Shown here in pieces: positions 1-6,694 of a DNA stretch of 7,422 bases; the first letter of the stretch is position 1, and every line of letters starts with the position of its first letter. The notes beneath the pieces are model-generated. The model saw nothing but the letters and a program-made list of their open reading frames with translations, had not been told where the DNA came from and did no database searches. Source of the DNA: Gammaproteobacteria bacterium (GTDB taxonomy: Bacteria; Pseudomonadota; Gammaproteobacteria; SZUA-229); the NCBI GenBank assembly GCA_030637945.1, contig DAOWFN010000134.1, positions 1 through 7,422 of the forward strand, in the 5' to 3' direction. The translations under genes and the position numbers were made by a program.

Positions 1-66
1 CTTGCGAACATCGGCTGGAGAGTCTATTGACTCGAGTAGGGACCAGTTGCTTTTACTAAATGGCAT
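1..66 (-). CDS. dxs: 1-deoxy-D-xylulose-5-phosphate synthase, N-terminal fragment (window edge)
   Basis: Only the first 22 codons are inside the window; the gene continues beyond position 1. Reading leftward from an ATG at 66-64 gives MPFSKSNWSLLESIDSPADV followed by RK. The LL-x-x-I-x-SPAD-[VL]-R pattern is the typical opening of proteobacterial Dxs. The enzyme condenses pyruvate and glyceraldehyde 3-phosphate, using thiamine diphosphate, in the first step of the MEP isoprenoid pathway in the cytosol. The start lies 13 nt after the ispA stop, and dxs directly follows ispA in many gammaproteobacteria, so both the length and the context support the call. The upstream sequence has only a weak purine-rich stretch (AACGAA), so translation may depend on read-through of ribosomes from ispA. 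The catalytic part of the gene cannot be seen here. Confidence 0.85.
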   Translation of the reverse strand, partial: MPFSKSNWSLLESIDSPADVRK

Positions 67-79
67 GATTCGTTTTTAG

Positions 80-997
80 TTAAAATTGCCGCTCGACGAT
101 ATAAGCAGATAGCTGACGTAAACTATCTGCTTTTTCACCTAAAGGTTCAAGGTGTTTTAACGCAAGTTCATGTTGCTCGAGTGCGAGTTGCATGGATTTT
201 TCTAGCCCGATGATGGCCGGAAATGTTGGTTTTTTCTGCGCTTCATCTGAACCTTGCGGTTTGCCTAGCGTTTCTGTGTCACTAACAACATCAAGAATAT
301 CATCCTGGATCTGGAATGACAGGCCAATGCATAATGCGTAATTACTGAGCATGCTCATTTCGTCTTCGCTAATGTCTTGCTTGCACATACCGCCAAGCAA
401 AATACTGGCACGGATTAAAGCACCCGTTTTAAGCCGATGCATATTTTCCAGTTGTCCCAGATCGAGCTCTTTTCCAACGGATGCAAGATCGACAGCCTGT
501 CCCCCGGCCATACCGTGCGCGCCACTGGCTTCAGTCAACAAGCTTAGCATTTCGATCCGATGCTCAGGGGTTAGCTCCTCATGATCATCTTTCGCCAAAA
601 TTTCATAGGCTAATGCCTGCAGTGCATCGCCTGCCAGTATGGCTGTGGCTTCATCAAACGCTTTGTGACAGGTGGGCCGCCCGCGGCGCAGGTCGTCATC
701 GTCCATCGCCGGTAAATCGTCGTGTATCAGTGAGTATGCATGGATCATTTCAACTGCACAGGCAGGAATGTCCATGATGTCGGTTGATACACCCATGGCT
801 TCTCCTGCAGCATAGACCATTGCAGGGCGAATACGTTTTCCACCGCCTATTACTGAATAACGGATAGCTTCAGCCAGATTGTGTTCTGGCGGGTCGTCTG
901 AGGGCAAATATTTATCTAAAGCCTTATCAACACGTCTCTGGTAAGCGTCCAGACTGAGTTGGAAAGAATGAGGCTGGCTCATAAGAGGTGTGGACAT
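80..997 (-). CDS. ispA: (2E,6E)-farnesyl diphosphate synthase
   Basis: A 305-residue trans-prenyltransferase, close to the usual length of about 300. It condenses DMAPP/GPP with IPP to make farnesyl diphosphate for quinone, undecaprenyl and heme side chains. Visible motifs: GGGKRIRP at residues 51-58; the first aspartate-rich motif DDLPAMD at 93-99, with the two-residue insertion typical of bacterial FPP synthases; KTG at 190-192; and the second aspartate-rich motif DDILD at 232-236. The residues before the first motif (AYSLIH) match E. coli IspA, which favours a C15 product. The ATG start at 997 shares one base with the TAA of xseB (TAATG), so the two are probably translationally coupled. 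A second ATG at residue 6 is possible but has no better ribosome site. The gene is followed after 13 nt by dxs, giving an xseB-ispA-dxs operon. All key residues are present. Confidence 0.96.
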   Translation of the reverse strand: MSTPLMSQPHSFQLSLDAYQRRVDKALDKYLPSDDPPEHNLAEAIRYSVIGGGKRIRPAMVYAAGEAMGVSTDIMDIPACAVEMIHAYSLIHDDLPAMDDDDLRRGRPTCHKAFDEATAILAGDALQALAYEILAKDDHEELTPEHRIEMLSLLTEASGAHGMAGGQAVDLASVGKELDLGQLENMHRLKTGALIRASILLGGMCKQDISEDEMSMLSNYALCIGLSFQIQDDILDVVSDTETLGKPQGSDEAQKKPTFPAIIGLEKSMQLALEQHELALKHLEPLGEKADSLRQLSAYIVERQF

Positions 998-1227
998 TAG
1001 TCATCTAGCTCTATATCTTGTTCAAGCAGCTTGCCGTTTTTTTCGACCAGCTCTTTGATTTTTAATTCAGCGCTTTGCAATGCCTGCTGGCATTCAGTAC
1101 TTAATGCAATACCTTTTTCAAAGCGCTTGAGTGATTCTTCCAGGCTGAGGTTACCTTGTTCCATGTCTTCAACCAGAGTTTCAAGGTCGGTTAATGCCTT
1201 TTCAAAATTGGGGGTCTTTTTAGCCAT
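997..1227 (-). CDS. xseB: Exodeoxyribonuclease VII small subunit
   Basis: A 76-residue acidic helical protein of the XseB family (E. coli protein 80 aa). It has the family pattern FEKALTDLETLVEDMEQGNL near the N terminus, then an SLEESLKRFEKG segment and a C-terminal helix predicted to be coiled coil. XseB subunits bind XseA to form exonuclease VII, which degrades single-stranded DNA from both ends; xseA is not in this window. I chose the ATG at 1227 (MAKKTPNF). An in-frame TTG at 1242 would add five residues (MIECA) but these are not family-like. No Shine-Dalgarno is obvious for either start; a TAGAAT hexamer ends 5 nt before the ATG. The stop codon overlaps the ispA start by one base. The gene heads the xseB-ispA-dxs cluster, separated from radA by a repeat-containing gap. 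Confidence 0.93.
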   Translation of the reverse strand: MAKKTPNFEKALTDLETLVEDMEQGNLSLEESLKRFEKGIALSTECQQALQSAELKIKELVEKNGKLLEQDIELDD

Positions 1228-1257
1228 GGCGCATTCTATCAAACAAATGCTGCTTTT

Positions 1258-1367
1258 ACCGCAGAGGCGCGGAGACGCAGAGGAAAACTTTTTTAGTCTC
1301 TATTTTTAATAACTACGCGATTATTCATGAAAAACATTATTTTAATCTTTCTCAGCGCCTCTGCGGT
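1258..1367. repeat. Inverted-repeat intergenic element (GCAGAGGCGC type)
   Basis: ACCGCAGAGGCGC at 1258-1270 is matched perfectly by its reverse complement GCGCCTCTGCGGT at 1355-1367, a 13-bp terminal inverted repeat around an 84-nt, mostly AT-rich centre. CGCAGAGG occurs twice in the left end (1260-1267 and 1276-1283). The element fills almost all of the gap between radA and xseB. From memory, very similar CCGCAGAGGCGC/GCAGAGACGCAGAG sequences recur between genes in many bacterial genomes, so I read this as a short non-autonomous repeat; that link is inference. In the minus-strand direction of the flanking genes no T-tract follows, so it is not a standard terminator. Confidence 0.7.
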
Positions 1368-1381
1368 TCAGTTTTTTTATT

Positions 1382-2752
1382 TTAAAGAGTGATGGCAGTA
1401 TCAATCAGTTCACTGACACGTTGTACGGCAATGATGTTAAGTCCTTCGATCGCTTCGCCTTTTCTTGGCAGGTTGGCTTTGGGGATGATGGCAGTGCTGA
1501 AACCGTGTTTGGCGGCTTCACGTAAACGTTCCTGACCGTTGGGAACCGGGCGAATCTCACCAGCCAGGCCAACTTCACCAAAGGTGAAGATATCGTTGGG
1601 CAGGGGTTTGTCGCGAAAGCTGGAAAGTGCTGCAAGAATGAGGGCGGTATCGGCAGATGTTTCAGTCAGGCGGACGCCGCCAACGATATTGATAAATACA
1701 TCCTGGTCGAACATAGCGATGCCCGCGTGCCTGTGCATAACGGCGAGTAGCATGTTTAAACGATTGGGATCAAGCCCGAGACATACTCGTCGCGGGTTGT
1801 TGCTATGACTTTCATCGACCAATGCCTGCAGCTCGATCAGCAGCGGTCTGCTACCTTCACGAGTAACGGTGATGATGCTGCCGGCAACGGGTTCTTCATG
1901 GCGAGACAAAAAAATTGCCGATGGATTGCTAACAGTTTTTAAGCCCTCGTCGGTCATGGCGAAAATGCCAAGTTCGTTAACTGCGCCAAATCGATTTTTA
2001 ATCGCACGCACCATGCGGTAACGTTCGCCCGGGTCGCCTTCAAAATAAAGCACGGTATCAACCATGTGTTCTAGAACACGAGGACCTGCCAGTGTGCCTT
2101 CTTTTGTGACGTGTCCGACAAGAAACAGTGCGGTGCCGGTTTGTTTGGCGAAACGAACCAGTTGAGCAGCGCTTTCTCTTACCTGTGCCACTGCACCGGG
2201 AGCAGATTGTAAAGCCTCGGTATATATCGTCTGGATGGAATCAATAACGATAACTTTTGGATTTTTCTCCATAGCCAGTGTGATGATGTTTTCAACACAG
2301 GTTTCAGATAACAGCTTCAAACCCCTGTCTTCCAGTCCTAGCCGATGCGCGCGCATGCTGATCTGTTGCAAAGATTCTTCGCCAGTGACATACAGACAGG
2401 GCAGCGACCGGCTCAAGCTGGCCAGAGTTTGCGTTAGTAATGTTGATTTACCAATGCCGGGATCGCCGCCGATCAAAGTCACTGATCCATGCACCAGTCC
2501 ACCACCAAGCACCCGGTCAAGCTCACCGATGTTTGTTGGTGTGCGCATTTCTGCATGCATCTGAATGTCTTTCAATGCCTGAATTTTTGCATTAGCTTTT
2601 TTACCGGCAAAGCCCTGACGATTATTCGTGGTGATGGCGGTGATGGTTTCGCTCATGGTGTTCCATTCACCACAATCACCACACTGACCAGCCCATTTAG
2701 TATGGTTGGCGCCACATGCAGTACAGCTGTATTGTATTTTCGCTTTAGCCAT
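1382..2752 (-). CDS. radA: DNA repair protein RadA (DnaB-like branch migration helicase/ATPase)
   Basis: A 456-residue protein, about the length of E. coli RadA/Sms (460). Domains in order: an N-terminal C4 zinc finger (C10, C13, C24, C27); a RecA-like ATPase core with Walker A GGDPGIGKST at 95-104 and Walker B VIVIDS at 167-172; the RadA signature KNRFG at 252-256; and a C-terminal Lon-protease-like domain from about 290 to the end, which in this family is structural rather than proteolytic. RadA loads on single-stranded DNA at D-loops and drives branch migration during RecA-mediated recombination. The ATG at 2752 comes 2 nt after the TAA of the upstream corB-like gene, so the two are probably cotranscribed and coupled; there is no strong Shine-Dalgarno. 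In E. coli radA sits instead with serB and nadR. All motifs are intact. Confidence 0.97.
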   Translation of the reverse strand: MAKAKIQYSCTACGANHTKWAGQCGDCGEWNTMSETITAITTNNRQGFAGKKANAKIQALKDIQMHAEMRTPTNIGELDRVLGGGLVHGSVTLIGGDPGIGKSTLLTQTLASLSRSLPCLYVTGEESLQQISMRAHRLGLEDRGLKLLSETCVENIITLAMEKNPKVIVIDSIQTIYTEALQSAPGAVAQVRESAAQLVRFAKQTGTALFLVGHVTKEGTLAGPRVLEHMVDTVLYFEGDPGERYRMVRAIKNRFGAVNELGIFAMTDEGLKTVSNPSAIFLSRHEEPVAGSIITVTREGSRPLLIELQALVDESHSNNPRRVCLGLDPNRLNMLLAVMHRHAGIAMFDQDVFINIVGGVRLTETSADTALILAALSSFRDKPLPNDIFTFGEVGLAGEIRPVPNGQERLREAAKHGFSTAIIPKANLPRKGEAIEGLNIIAVQRVSELIDTAITL

Positions 2753-2754
2753 TG

Positions 2755-4059
2755 TTAAGCATTTTGTGTGCTGTGAGTTTCATCGGACTTGTTATTTGTT
2801 TCTGCCAGGGTGTTCGTTACTTTTGCTGTTTGCACGGCATTGTTAGTTGTCCGTGTGATTTCGATGGTGTAATTTCCTATCATAAAACTCGTACCATTTT
2901 GTGGAATGATTTCCATGTGTTCAAGAATTAGACCATTGAGCGTTTTTGGTCCGTCAGCAGGTAATGACCAGTCTAGAGCACGATTGATCTCGCGTATGTG
3001 GGTATTGCCATCGATCAGATAACCATTGCTATCTGTCTTGTGTATACCAAGATTACGTGTCGGTGAATCGGTAGTAAATTGGCCAACGATCTCTTCGAGG
3101 ATGTCTTCCAATGTCACTAGTCCCTGTATGCTGCCGTACTCATCCACTACCAATCCTGAGCGGCGACGATTATCCTGAAATTTTAACAGCTGTTTGGTGA
3201 GTGAGGTACCTGCGGGAATAAAGTAGGCGGTTTTTATTAATCCCTTAAGCGTCTTCATATTTAATTCATCGCGCGCGAACAGGTTGAGCACCTTGCGTAG
3301 ATGTAAGACACCGACGGTATTGTCTATACTGTCATGAAACACGGGAATACGTGTTCGTTGACTGTGTGTGATCTGATGTACGATGTCATTCCAGTCATCG
3401 TTCAGGTCGATACCGGTAACTTCATTTCGCGGCACCATGATATCCTCCACGCTAACCTGTTCCAGATCAAGGATGCCAAGTAACATATCTGAATGAGCCT
3501 GCGGCATGAAATGTTCGGCCTCGATTACGACGGCGCGTAGTTCGTCGGCACTCAGTTCCTGTTTCGCCTCTTTATCAGGATGAATGCCGATCAAACGCAA
3601 TAAGGTATTGGAGAAAATATTGACCAGCCAGACGAAAGGGTAGAGTGGCATCGATATTACTGTGTAAATAAATGCTGCCGGAAATGCGATTTTTTCAGGT
3701 TTCAGCGCAGCCAGTGTTTTAGGTGTGACCTCGGAAAATACTAATATCACAAAAGCCAGAACCAGTGGTGCGATAGCGATGCCGATCTCACCGTAAAGGC
3801 GTAGCGCAATGATGGTTGCTATGGTAGCGGCAAAGATATTTACAATATTGTTGCCGAGTAAAATCAAACCGAGCAAACGATCGGGTCGGCTCAATAGTTT
3901 TAGTGCCAGCATTGCACCTTTGTGACCTTTATCCGCAAGGCTTTTTACACGATAACGGTTAAGCGTCATCAAGGCTGTTTCAGAACCCGAAAAAAAGCCA
4001 GACAGTAAAATTAGTATTGCAAGGGTAATAAACAGCGACGCTGTTGATAGTTCGTTCAA
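2755..4059 (-). CDS. yfjD: CNNM/CorC-family membrane protein with CBS domains (YfjD/CorB-like)
   Basis: A 434-residue membrane protein of the HlyC/CorC (CNNM) family; E. coli YfjD is of similar length. The N-terminal DUF21/CNNM domain (about residues 5-160) has the hallmark GFFSGSETALMTLNRYRV (21-38), GNNIVNI (69-75) and VFSEVTPKT (108-115 region), with about four hydrophobic segments. A CBS-domain pair follows (about 205-325, opening with DIMVPR), then a CorC_HlyC domain (about 338-405) and a low-complexity polar tail. Family members are linked to Mg2+/Co2+ transport or efflux, with CBS domains sensing Mg-ATP; the exact substrate here is not shown. The start is a TTG at 4059, the only plausible one: an in-frame stop lies nine codons upstream and the next ATG falls inside the conserved domain. 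GAGAG at 4074-4070 may serve as ribosome site. It lies downstream of ypjD and 2 nt before radA. Confidence 0.93.
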   Translation of the reverse strand: MNELSTASLFITLAILILLSGFFSGSETALMTLNRYRVKSLADKGHKGAMLALKLLSRPDRLLGLILLGNNIVNIFAATIATIIALRLYGEIGIAIAPLVLAFVILVFSEVTPKTLAALKPEKIAFPAAFIYTVISMPLYPFVWLVNIFSNTLLRLIGIHPDKEAKQELSADELRAVVIEAEHFMPQAHSDMLLGILDLEQVSVEDIMVPRNEVTGIDLNDDWNDIVHQITHSQRTRIPVFHDSIDNTVGVLHLRKVLNLFARDELNMKTLKGLIKTAYFIPAGTSLTKQLLKFQDNRRRSGLVVDEYGSIQGLVTLEDILEEIVGQFTTDSPTRNLGIHKTDSNGYLIDGNTHIREINRALDWSLPADGPKTLNGLILEHMEIIPQNGTSFMIGNYTIEITRTTNNAVQTAKVTNTLAETNNKSDETHSTQNA

Positions 4060-4074
4060 GTAGAGAGTTCTCTC

Positions 4075-4114
4075 GTAGCTGACTTAAGTGTCATGTAGCT
4101 GACTTAAGTGTCAT
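4075..4114. repeat. Two perfect tandem copies of a 20-bp unit upstream of the corB-like gene
   Basis: GTAGCTGACTTAAGTGTCAT occurs at 4075-4094 and again without change at 4095-4114. Each unit contains the 8-bp palindrome ACTTAAGT, and TGAC/GTCA arms flank it. The 20-bp period places the two palindromes on about the same face of the helix, and the array begins 15 nt upstream of the TTG start of the corB-like gene. It could be a tandem operator, or a remnant of a dispersed repeat; the sequence alone does not decide. The adjoining GAGAG-TT-CTCTC dyad (4063-4074) lies between the array and the start codon. Confidence 0.8.
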
Positions 4115-4182
4115 TATGTGCGCACTGGTTTTGGAGTCAAGTAATATCGGTTTTTTTATATCGATAGATATCGCAATCGAAT

Positions 4183-4992
4183 TTAAGCGAGTAAAATTTC
4201 CAGGACAAATTTACTGCCAAAATATGCCAGCATCAGGCTGGCAAATCCGCTTAATGTCCAGCGGATAGCGACGCGGCCACGCCACCCCAGTTTCCAGTGA
4301 CCGATCAATAAAATAAGGAACACAAACCATGCAAGGATGGATAAAACGGTCTTGTGAGCAAGTTGTTGTGCGAACATGTTTTCCAGAAAGATGAGTCCGC
4401 TACCAAGCGATATCGTTAGTGAGATAAAGCCGACAACGATGACTTCAAATAATAAAACTTCCATATTCCTCAGCGGTGGCATGAATTTAATTATTCCGCC
4501 AGGTTGATGAGCATGCAGTAGCTTATTTTGAATGGATAACAAAATAGCCTGTAATGCGGCCAGTGCTAAAAGGCTGTATGCGATGATGGAGGTGAGTATG
4601 TGGAAGATGAGCGCGTTAGAACTGTTGGCATCGAGTAAATGATGTGTTTCATTATTAAAGTCGAACATCATGGTGATGGACGCAATGGGCAGCAGGGTGA
4701 TTGCGAGAATTTCAACAGGATAGCGCCAGACTGCAATCAAGGTAAACAGCGTAATGAATACGCTGACTAGCGACATCGCGCTGTAAAAACCAAGATCGAT
4801 TCCGGCAGGGCTAACCATGCCGTTATAAAGTGCCAGACTGTGCAGGATTAACCCGGCTAAACCTATCAAAACAATAGTCTTTTTTGACAAGCCCCCGGTA
4901 TTTTGATCGGTCTTTTTTATATGAAAAAATAATAATGCGGCGCAGGTAAAATAAAGGATAATGGCGCTGAAAGTGAAGATGTAATTATTCAT
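4183..4992 (-). CDS. ypjD: Inner membrane protein YpjD, cytochrome c assembly (CcsA-like) family
   Basis: A 269-residue, very hydrophobic protein with about eight predicted membrane segments (roughly residues 4-24, 40-56, 68-88, 93-110, 127-152, 180-202, 214-232 and 244-264). This matches E. coli YpjD in length and layout. Histidines H51, H131 and H213, and the loop GWRGRVAIRWTLSGF (236-250), are family-like features. The family is related to CcsA/CcmC heme-handling proteins, but the tryptophan-rich heme-binding WWD motif of true CcsA/CcmC is not evident, so a heme role is only inferred and the real function is unknown. The ATG at 4992 is preceded by no strong Shine-Dalgarno. The gene is divergent from ffh, and the corB-like gene lies downstream on the same strand, the same neighbourhood as in E. 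coli (ffh, ypjD, yfjD). No terminator with a T-tract is seen between ypjD and the corB-like gene. Confidence 0.9.
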   Translation of the reverse strand: MNNYIFTFSAIILYFTCAALLFFHIKKTDQNTGGLSKKTIVLIGLAGLILHSLALYNGMVSPAGIDLGFYSAMSLVSVFITLFTLIAVWRYPVEILAITLLPIASITMMFDFNNETHHLLDANSSNALIFHILTSIIAYSLLALAALQAILLSIQNKLLHAHQPGGIIKFMPPLRNMEVLLFEVIVVGFISLTISLGSGLIFLENMFAQQLAHKTVLSILAWFVFLILLIGHWKLGWRGRVAIRWTLSGFASLMLAYFGSKFVLEILLA

Positions 4993-5053
4993 ACTTGATT
5001 TGTTTTGCTGGTCTGTACTGAGTTTGGTTTGTATGGGGTCCAGGTTAAAAATA

Positions 5054-5076
5054 ATAGTTAATAAAAAATTAACTAT
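5054..5076. repeat. Perfect 9-bp inverted repeat (AT-rich dyad)
   Basis: ATAGTTAAT (5054-5062) and ATTAACTAT (5068-5076) are exact reverse complements around a 5-nt AAAAA centre. The dyad lies 61 bp upstream of the ypjD start and 217 bp upstream of ffh. It could be a regulator binding site for the divergent region, or simply an AT-rich chance dyad. There is no T-run after it that would make it a terminator in the leftward direction. Confidence 0.5.
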
Positions 5077-5196
5077 ATGTTCTATAGTGCGCTTTGTCTC
5101 TCATTACGAGTCATGTTAGCACTAGAACAGTCAATAATAAAAATATCAGGCAGATTAAAGACTTTAGCGCCGTAAATAAAGTCGACTTCAACACCT

Positions 5197-5242
5197 GGCG
5201 CCGGTCTGGTGAGAGGTCGGATACTTTACCGACTCTGGTGCC
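5197..5242 (+). other. Possible RNA/DNA stem upstream of ffh
   Basis: GGCGCC (5197-5202) can pair with GGTGCC (5237-5242) with one G-T wobble. Inside it, AGAGGTCGG (5212-5220) can pair with CCGACTCT (5229-5236) with one bulged G, leaving an 8-nt loop (ATACTTTA) and a 9-nt bulge on the left side. It would lie in the ffh leader only if transcription starts upstream of 5197; the best promoter candidate instead starts after it. This is a hand-drawn fold, so the call is tentative. Confidence 0.3.
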
Positions 5243-5254
5243 TCAGCGTATAAT
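5225..5254 (+). promoter_or_regulatory. Candidate sigma-70 promoter for ffh
   Basis: A consensus -10 box TATAAT lies at 5249-5254. With an 18-nt spacer it has a moderate -35 match TTTACC at 5225-5230 (4 of 6 to TTGACA). Transcription would begin near 5261, giving a short ffh leader of about 33 nt. A CAGG just before the ATG (5283-5286) could act as ribosome site. This was found by eye and not tested. Confidence 0.45.
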
Positions 5255-5293
5255 TCATTTTTTTATTTCAATAATAATTATTCAGGTTTTACC

Positions 5294-6673
5294 ATGTTTG
5301 ATGGATTAAGTGACCGTCTTGCCAGTACCGCGCAAAAATTGCGCGGTGAAGGTCGATTAACAGAAAATAATATTCAGGATGCTCTGCGTGATGTGCGCAT
5401 GGCATTGTTAGAGGCCGATGTCGCGCTGATTGTCGTCCGTGAATTTATTGATGAAGTAAAACAGCGTGCACTGGGCGCAGAAGTATTAACCAGCCTGAAG
5501 CCGGGCCATGCCTTCGTTAACATCGTTCAGGAAGAACTGGTTAAGGTAATGGGCGCGCAGAACGAGCGGCTCGATCTAAGTGCTCAACCACCGGCAGTGG
5601 TCTTGATGGCTGGCCTTCAAGGCGCGGGTAAAACCACGACGGTTGCAAAACTGGCGAAGTTACTCAAGGAAAAAGAGAATAAAAAATCATTACTGGTGAG
5701 TTGTGATATTTATCGGCCAGCAGCGATCGAGCAGCTAAAAACGCTGGCTTCTCAAGTTGGTGCGGAATTTTTCCCTAGCACGACAGAACAAAAGCCAACC
5801 GATATAGCGAAAGCTGCCATTGATTATGCGCGTAAACATTATATCGATGTAGTGTTGGTGGATACGGCGGGTCGTCTGCATATCGATACCGATATGATGG
5901 ATGAGATCAAATCGATCCATGCCGCGGTCAATCCGGTTGAAACCTTGTTTGTAGTCGATAGCATGACCGGTCAGGATGCAGCGAATACTGCACAGGCTTT
6001 TAATGAGGCGCTACCCTTAACCGGTATAGTTCTGACAAAAACAGATGGTGACGCTCGTGGTGGTGCAGCTTTATCCATTCGCAAGATTACTGGCAAACCG
6101 ATCAAGTTTCTGGGCTCAGGTGAAAAGATCGAAGCACTTGAAGCATTCCACCCGGAGCGCGTGGCATCACGTATCCTGGGCATGGGTGATGTGCTTTCAC
6201 TGGTCGAGGAAGTTCAGCAGAAAGTTGATCATAAAAAAGCAGAAAAACTGGCGAAAAAGATTCAAAAGGGCAAGAGTTTCAACTTCAATGACCTGAAAGA
6301 ACAGTTTGAGCAGATGCAGAATATGGGCGGTATGGCAGGTATGCTGGATAAGCTTCCCGGTATGCCTGGCATGGCCGATAAATTAAAGGATAAGGTCAAC
6401 GACAAAGAGATGTCTCGTATGGTAGGCATCATCAACTCGATGACACCGAAAGAAAGAGCCTTTCCAGATATCATCAAAGGTTCACGAAAACGCCGTATCG
6501 CTGCGGGTTGTGGCCTGCAGGTGCAGGATGTTAACCGGCTCATCAAGCAGCAAATGCAGATGAAGAAAATGATGAAAAAAATGTCCAAAGGCGGTATGGC
6601 AAAAATGATGCGAGCCATGAAGGGCGGCGGTATGCCACCGGGAATGGGCGGTCCGGGCGGAATGGGGTTTTAA
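5294..6673 (+). CDS. ffh: Signal recognition particle protein Ffh (SRP54 homologue)
   Basis: A 459-residue protein, close to E. coli Ffh (453). It binds 4.5S RNA, recognises signal sequences of nascent membrane proteins at the ribosome, and docks with FtsY at the membrane, with reciprocal GTP hydrolysis. Domains: N domain (about 1-90) with VRMALLEADVAL; G domain (about 98-295) with the P-loop GLQGAGKTT (107-115), DTAGR (190-194), TKTDGDARGG (248-257) and an intact insertion region; and a methionine-rich M domain (about 328-435) with the RNA-binding GSRKRRIAAGCG (396-407). The tail is rich in Gly, Pro and Met. The ATG at 5294 gives the standard MFDGLSDRL start, with CAGG upstream. The gene is divergent from ypjD and precedes rpsP, as in E. 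coli and relatives. No defect is visible. Confidence 0.98.
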   Translation: MFDGLSDRLASTAQKLRGEGRLTENNIQDALRDVRMALLEADVALIVVREFIDEVKQRALGAEVLTSLKPGHAFVNIVQEELVKVMGAQNERLDLSAQPPAVVLMAGLQGAGKTTTVAKLAKLLKEKENKKSLLVSCDIYRPAAIEQLKTLASQVGAEFFPSTTEQKPTDIAKAAIDYARKHYIDVVLVDTAGRLHIDTDMMDEIKSIHAAVNPVETLFVVDSMTGQDAANTAQAFNEALPLTGIVLTKTDGDARGGAALSIRKITGKPIKFLGSGEKIEALEAFHPERVASRILGMGDVLSLVEEVQQKVDHKKAEKLAKKIQKGKSFNFNDLKEQFEQMQNMGGMAGMLDKLPGMPGMADKLKDKVNDKEMSRMVGIINSMTPKERAFPDIIKGSRKRRIAAGCGLQVQDVNRLIKQQMQMKKMMKKMSKGGMAKMMRAMKGGGMPPGMGGPGGMGF

Positions 6674-6694
6674 CGTCGTAAAGCGCCGCACATC

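Larger units (their letters stand above)
4993..5293. other. Divergent intergenic region between ypjD and ffh
   Basis: A 301-bp gap that should hold the promoters for both leftward (ypjD) and rightward (ffh) transcription. I see an AT-rich perfect dyad (5054-5076), a G/C-rich possible stem (5197-5242) and a promoter-like pair close to ffh (5225-5254). No convincing promoter for ypjD was found. An open frame running from a TTG at 5094 into the ffh start is not believable as a gene. No tRNA or known riboswitch was recognised. Confidence 0.7.

Noticed and set aside
351..777. Plus-strand open frames opposite ispA
   Set aside because: Their translations are compositionally odd and resemble no family; they are antisense shadows of a clearly conserved coding sequence.
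980..982. Alternative ispA start at the second methionine
   Set aside because: It has no Shine-Dalgarno, and the first ATG overlaps the xseB stop in a typical coupling arrangement. The choice is not certain and changes only five residues.
1355..1378. Inverted-repeat right arm followed by a T-run, looking like an intrinsic terminator
   Set aside because: The T-run follows the stem only on the plus strand, while both flanking genes are transcribed from the minus strand. The 84-nt loop is also far too large for a terminator.
4150..4173. T-run plus CGATA-GA-TATCG dyad between ypjD and the corB-like gene
   Set aside because: In the leftward direction of transcription the run reads as A, not T, so it cannot be an intrinsic terminator for ypjD.
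5197..5250. tRNA-like fold upstream of ffh
   Set aside because: The paired segments do not form a cloverleaf; there is no anticodon arm, T-arm GTTC motif or CCA end.
5094..5309. Open frame of 71 codons from a TTG, overlapping the ffh start
   Set aside because: It starts at a weak codon with no ribosome site, has no recognisable domain, covers the control region and overlaps ffh out of frame. The well-supported ffh start takes precedence.
6262..6691. Minus-strand open frames opposite the Ffh M domain
   Set aside because: These arise from the repetitive Met/Lys/Gly codons of ffh read in reverse; no domain or ribosome site supports them.
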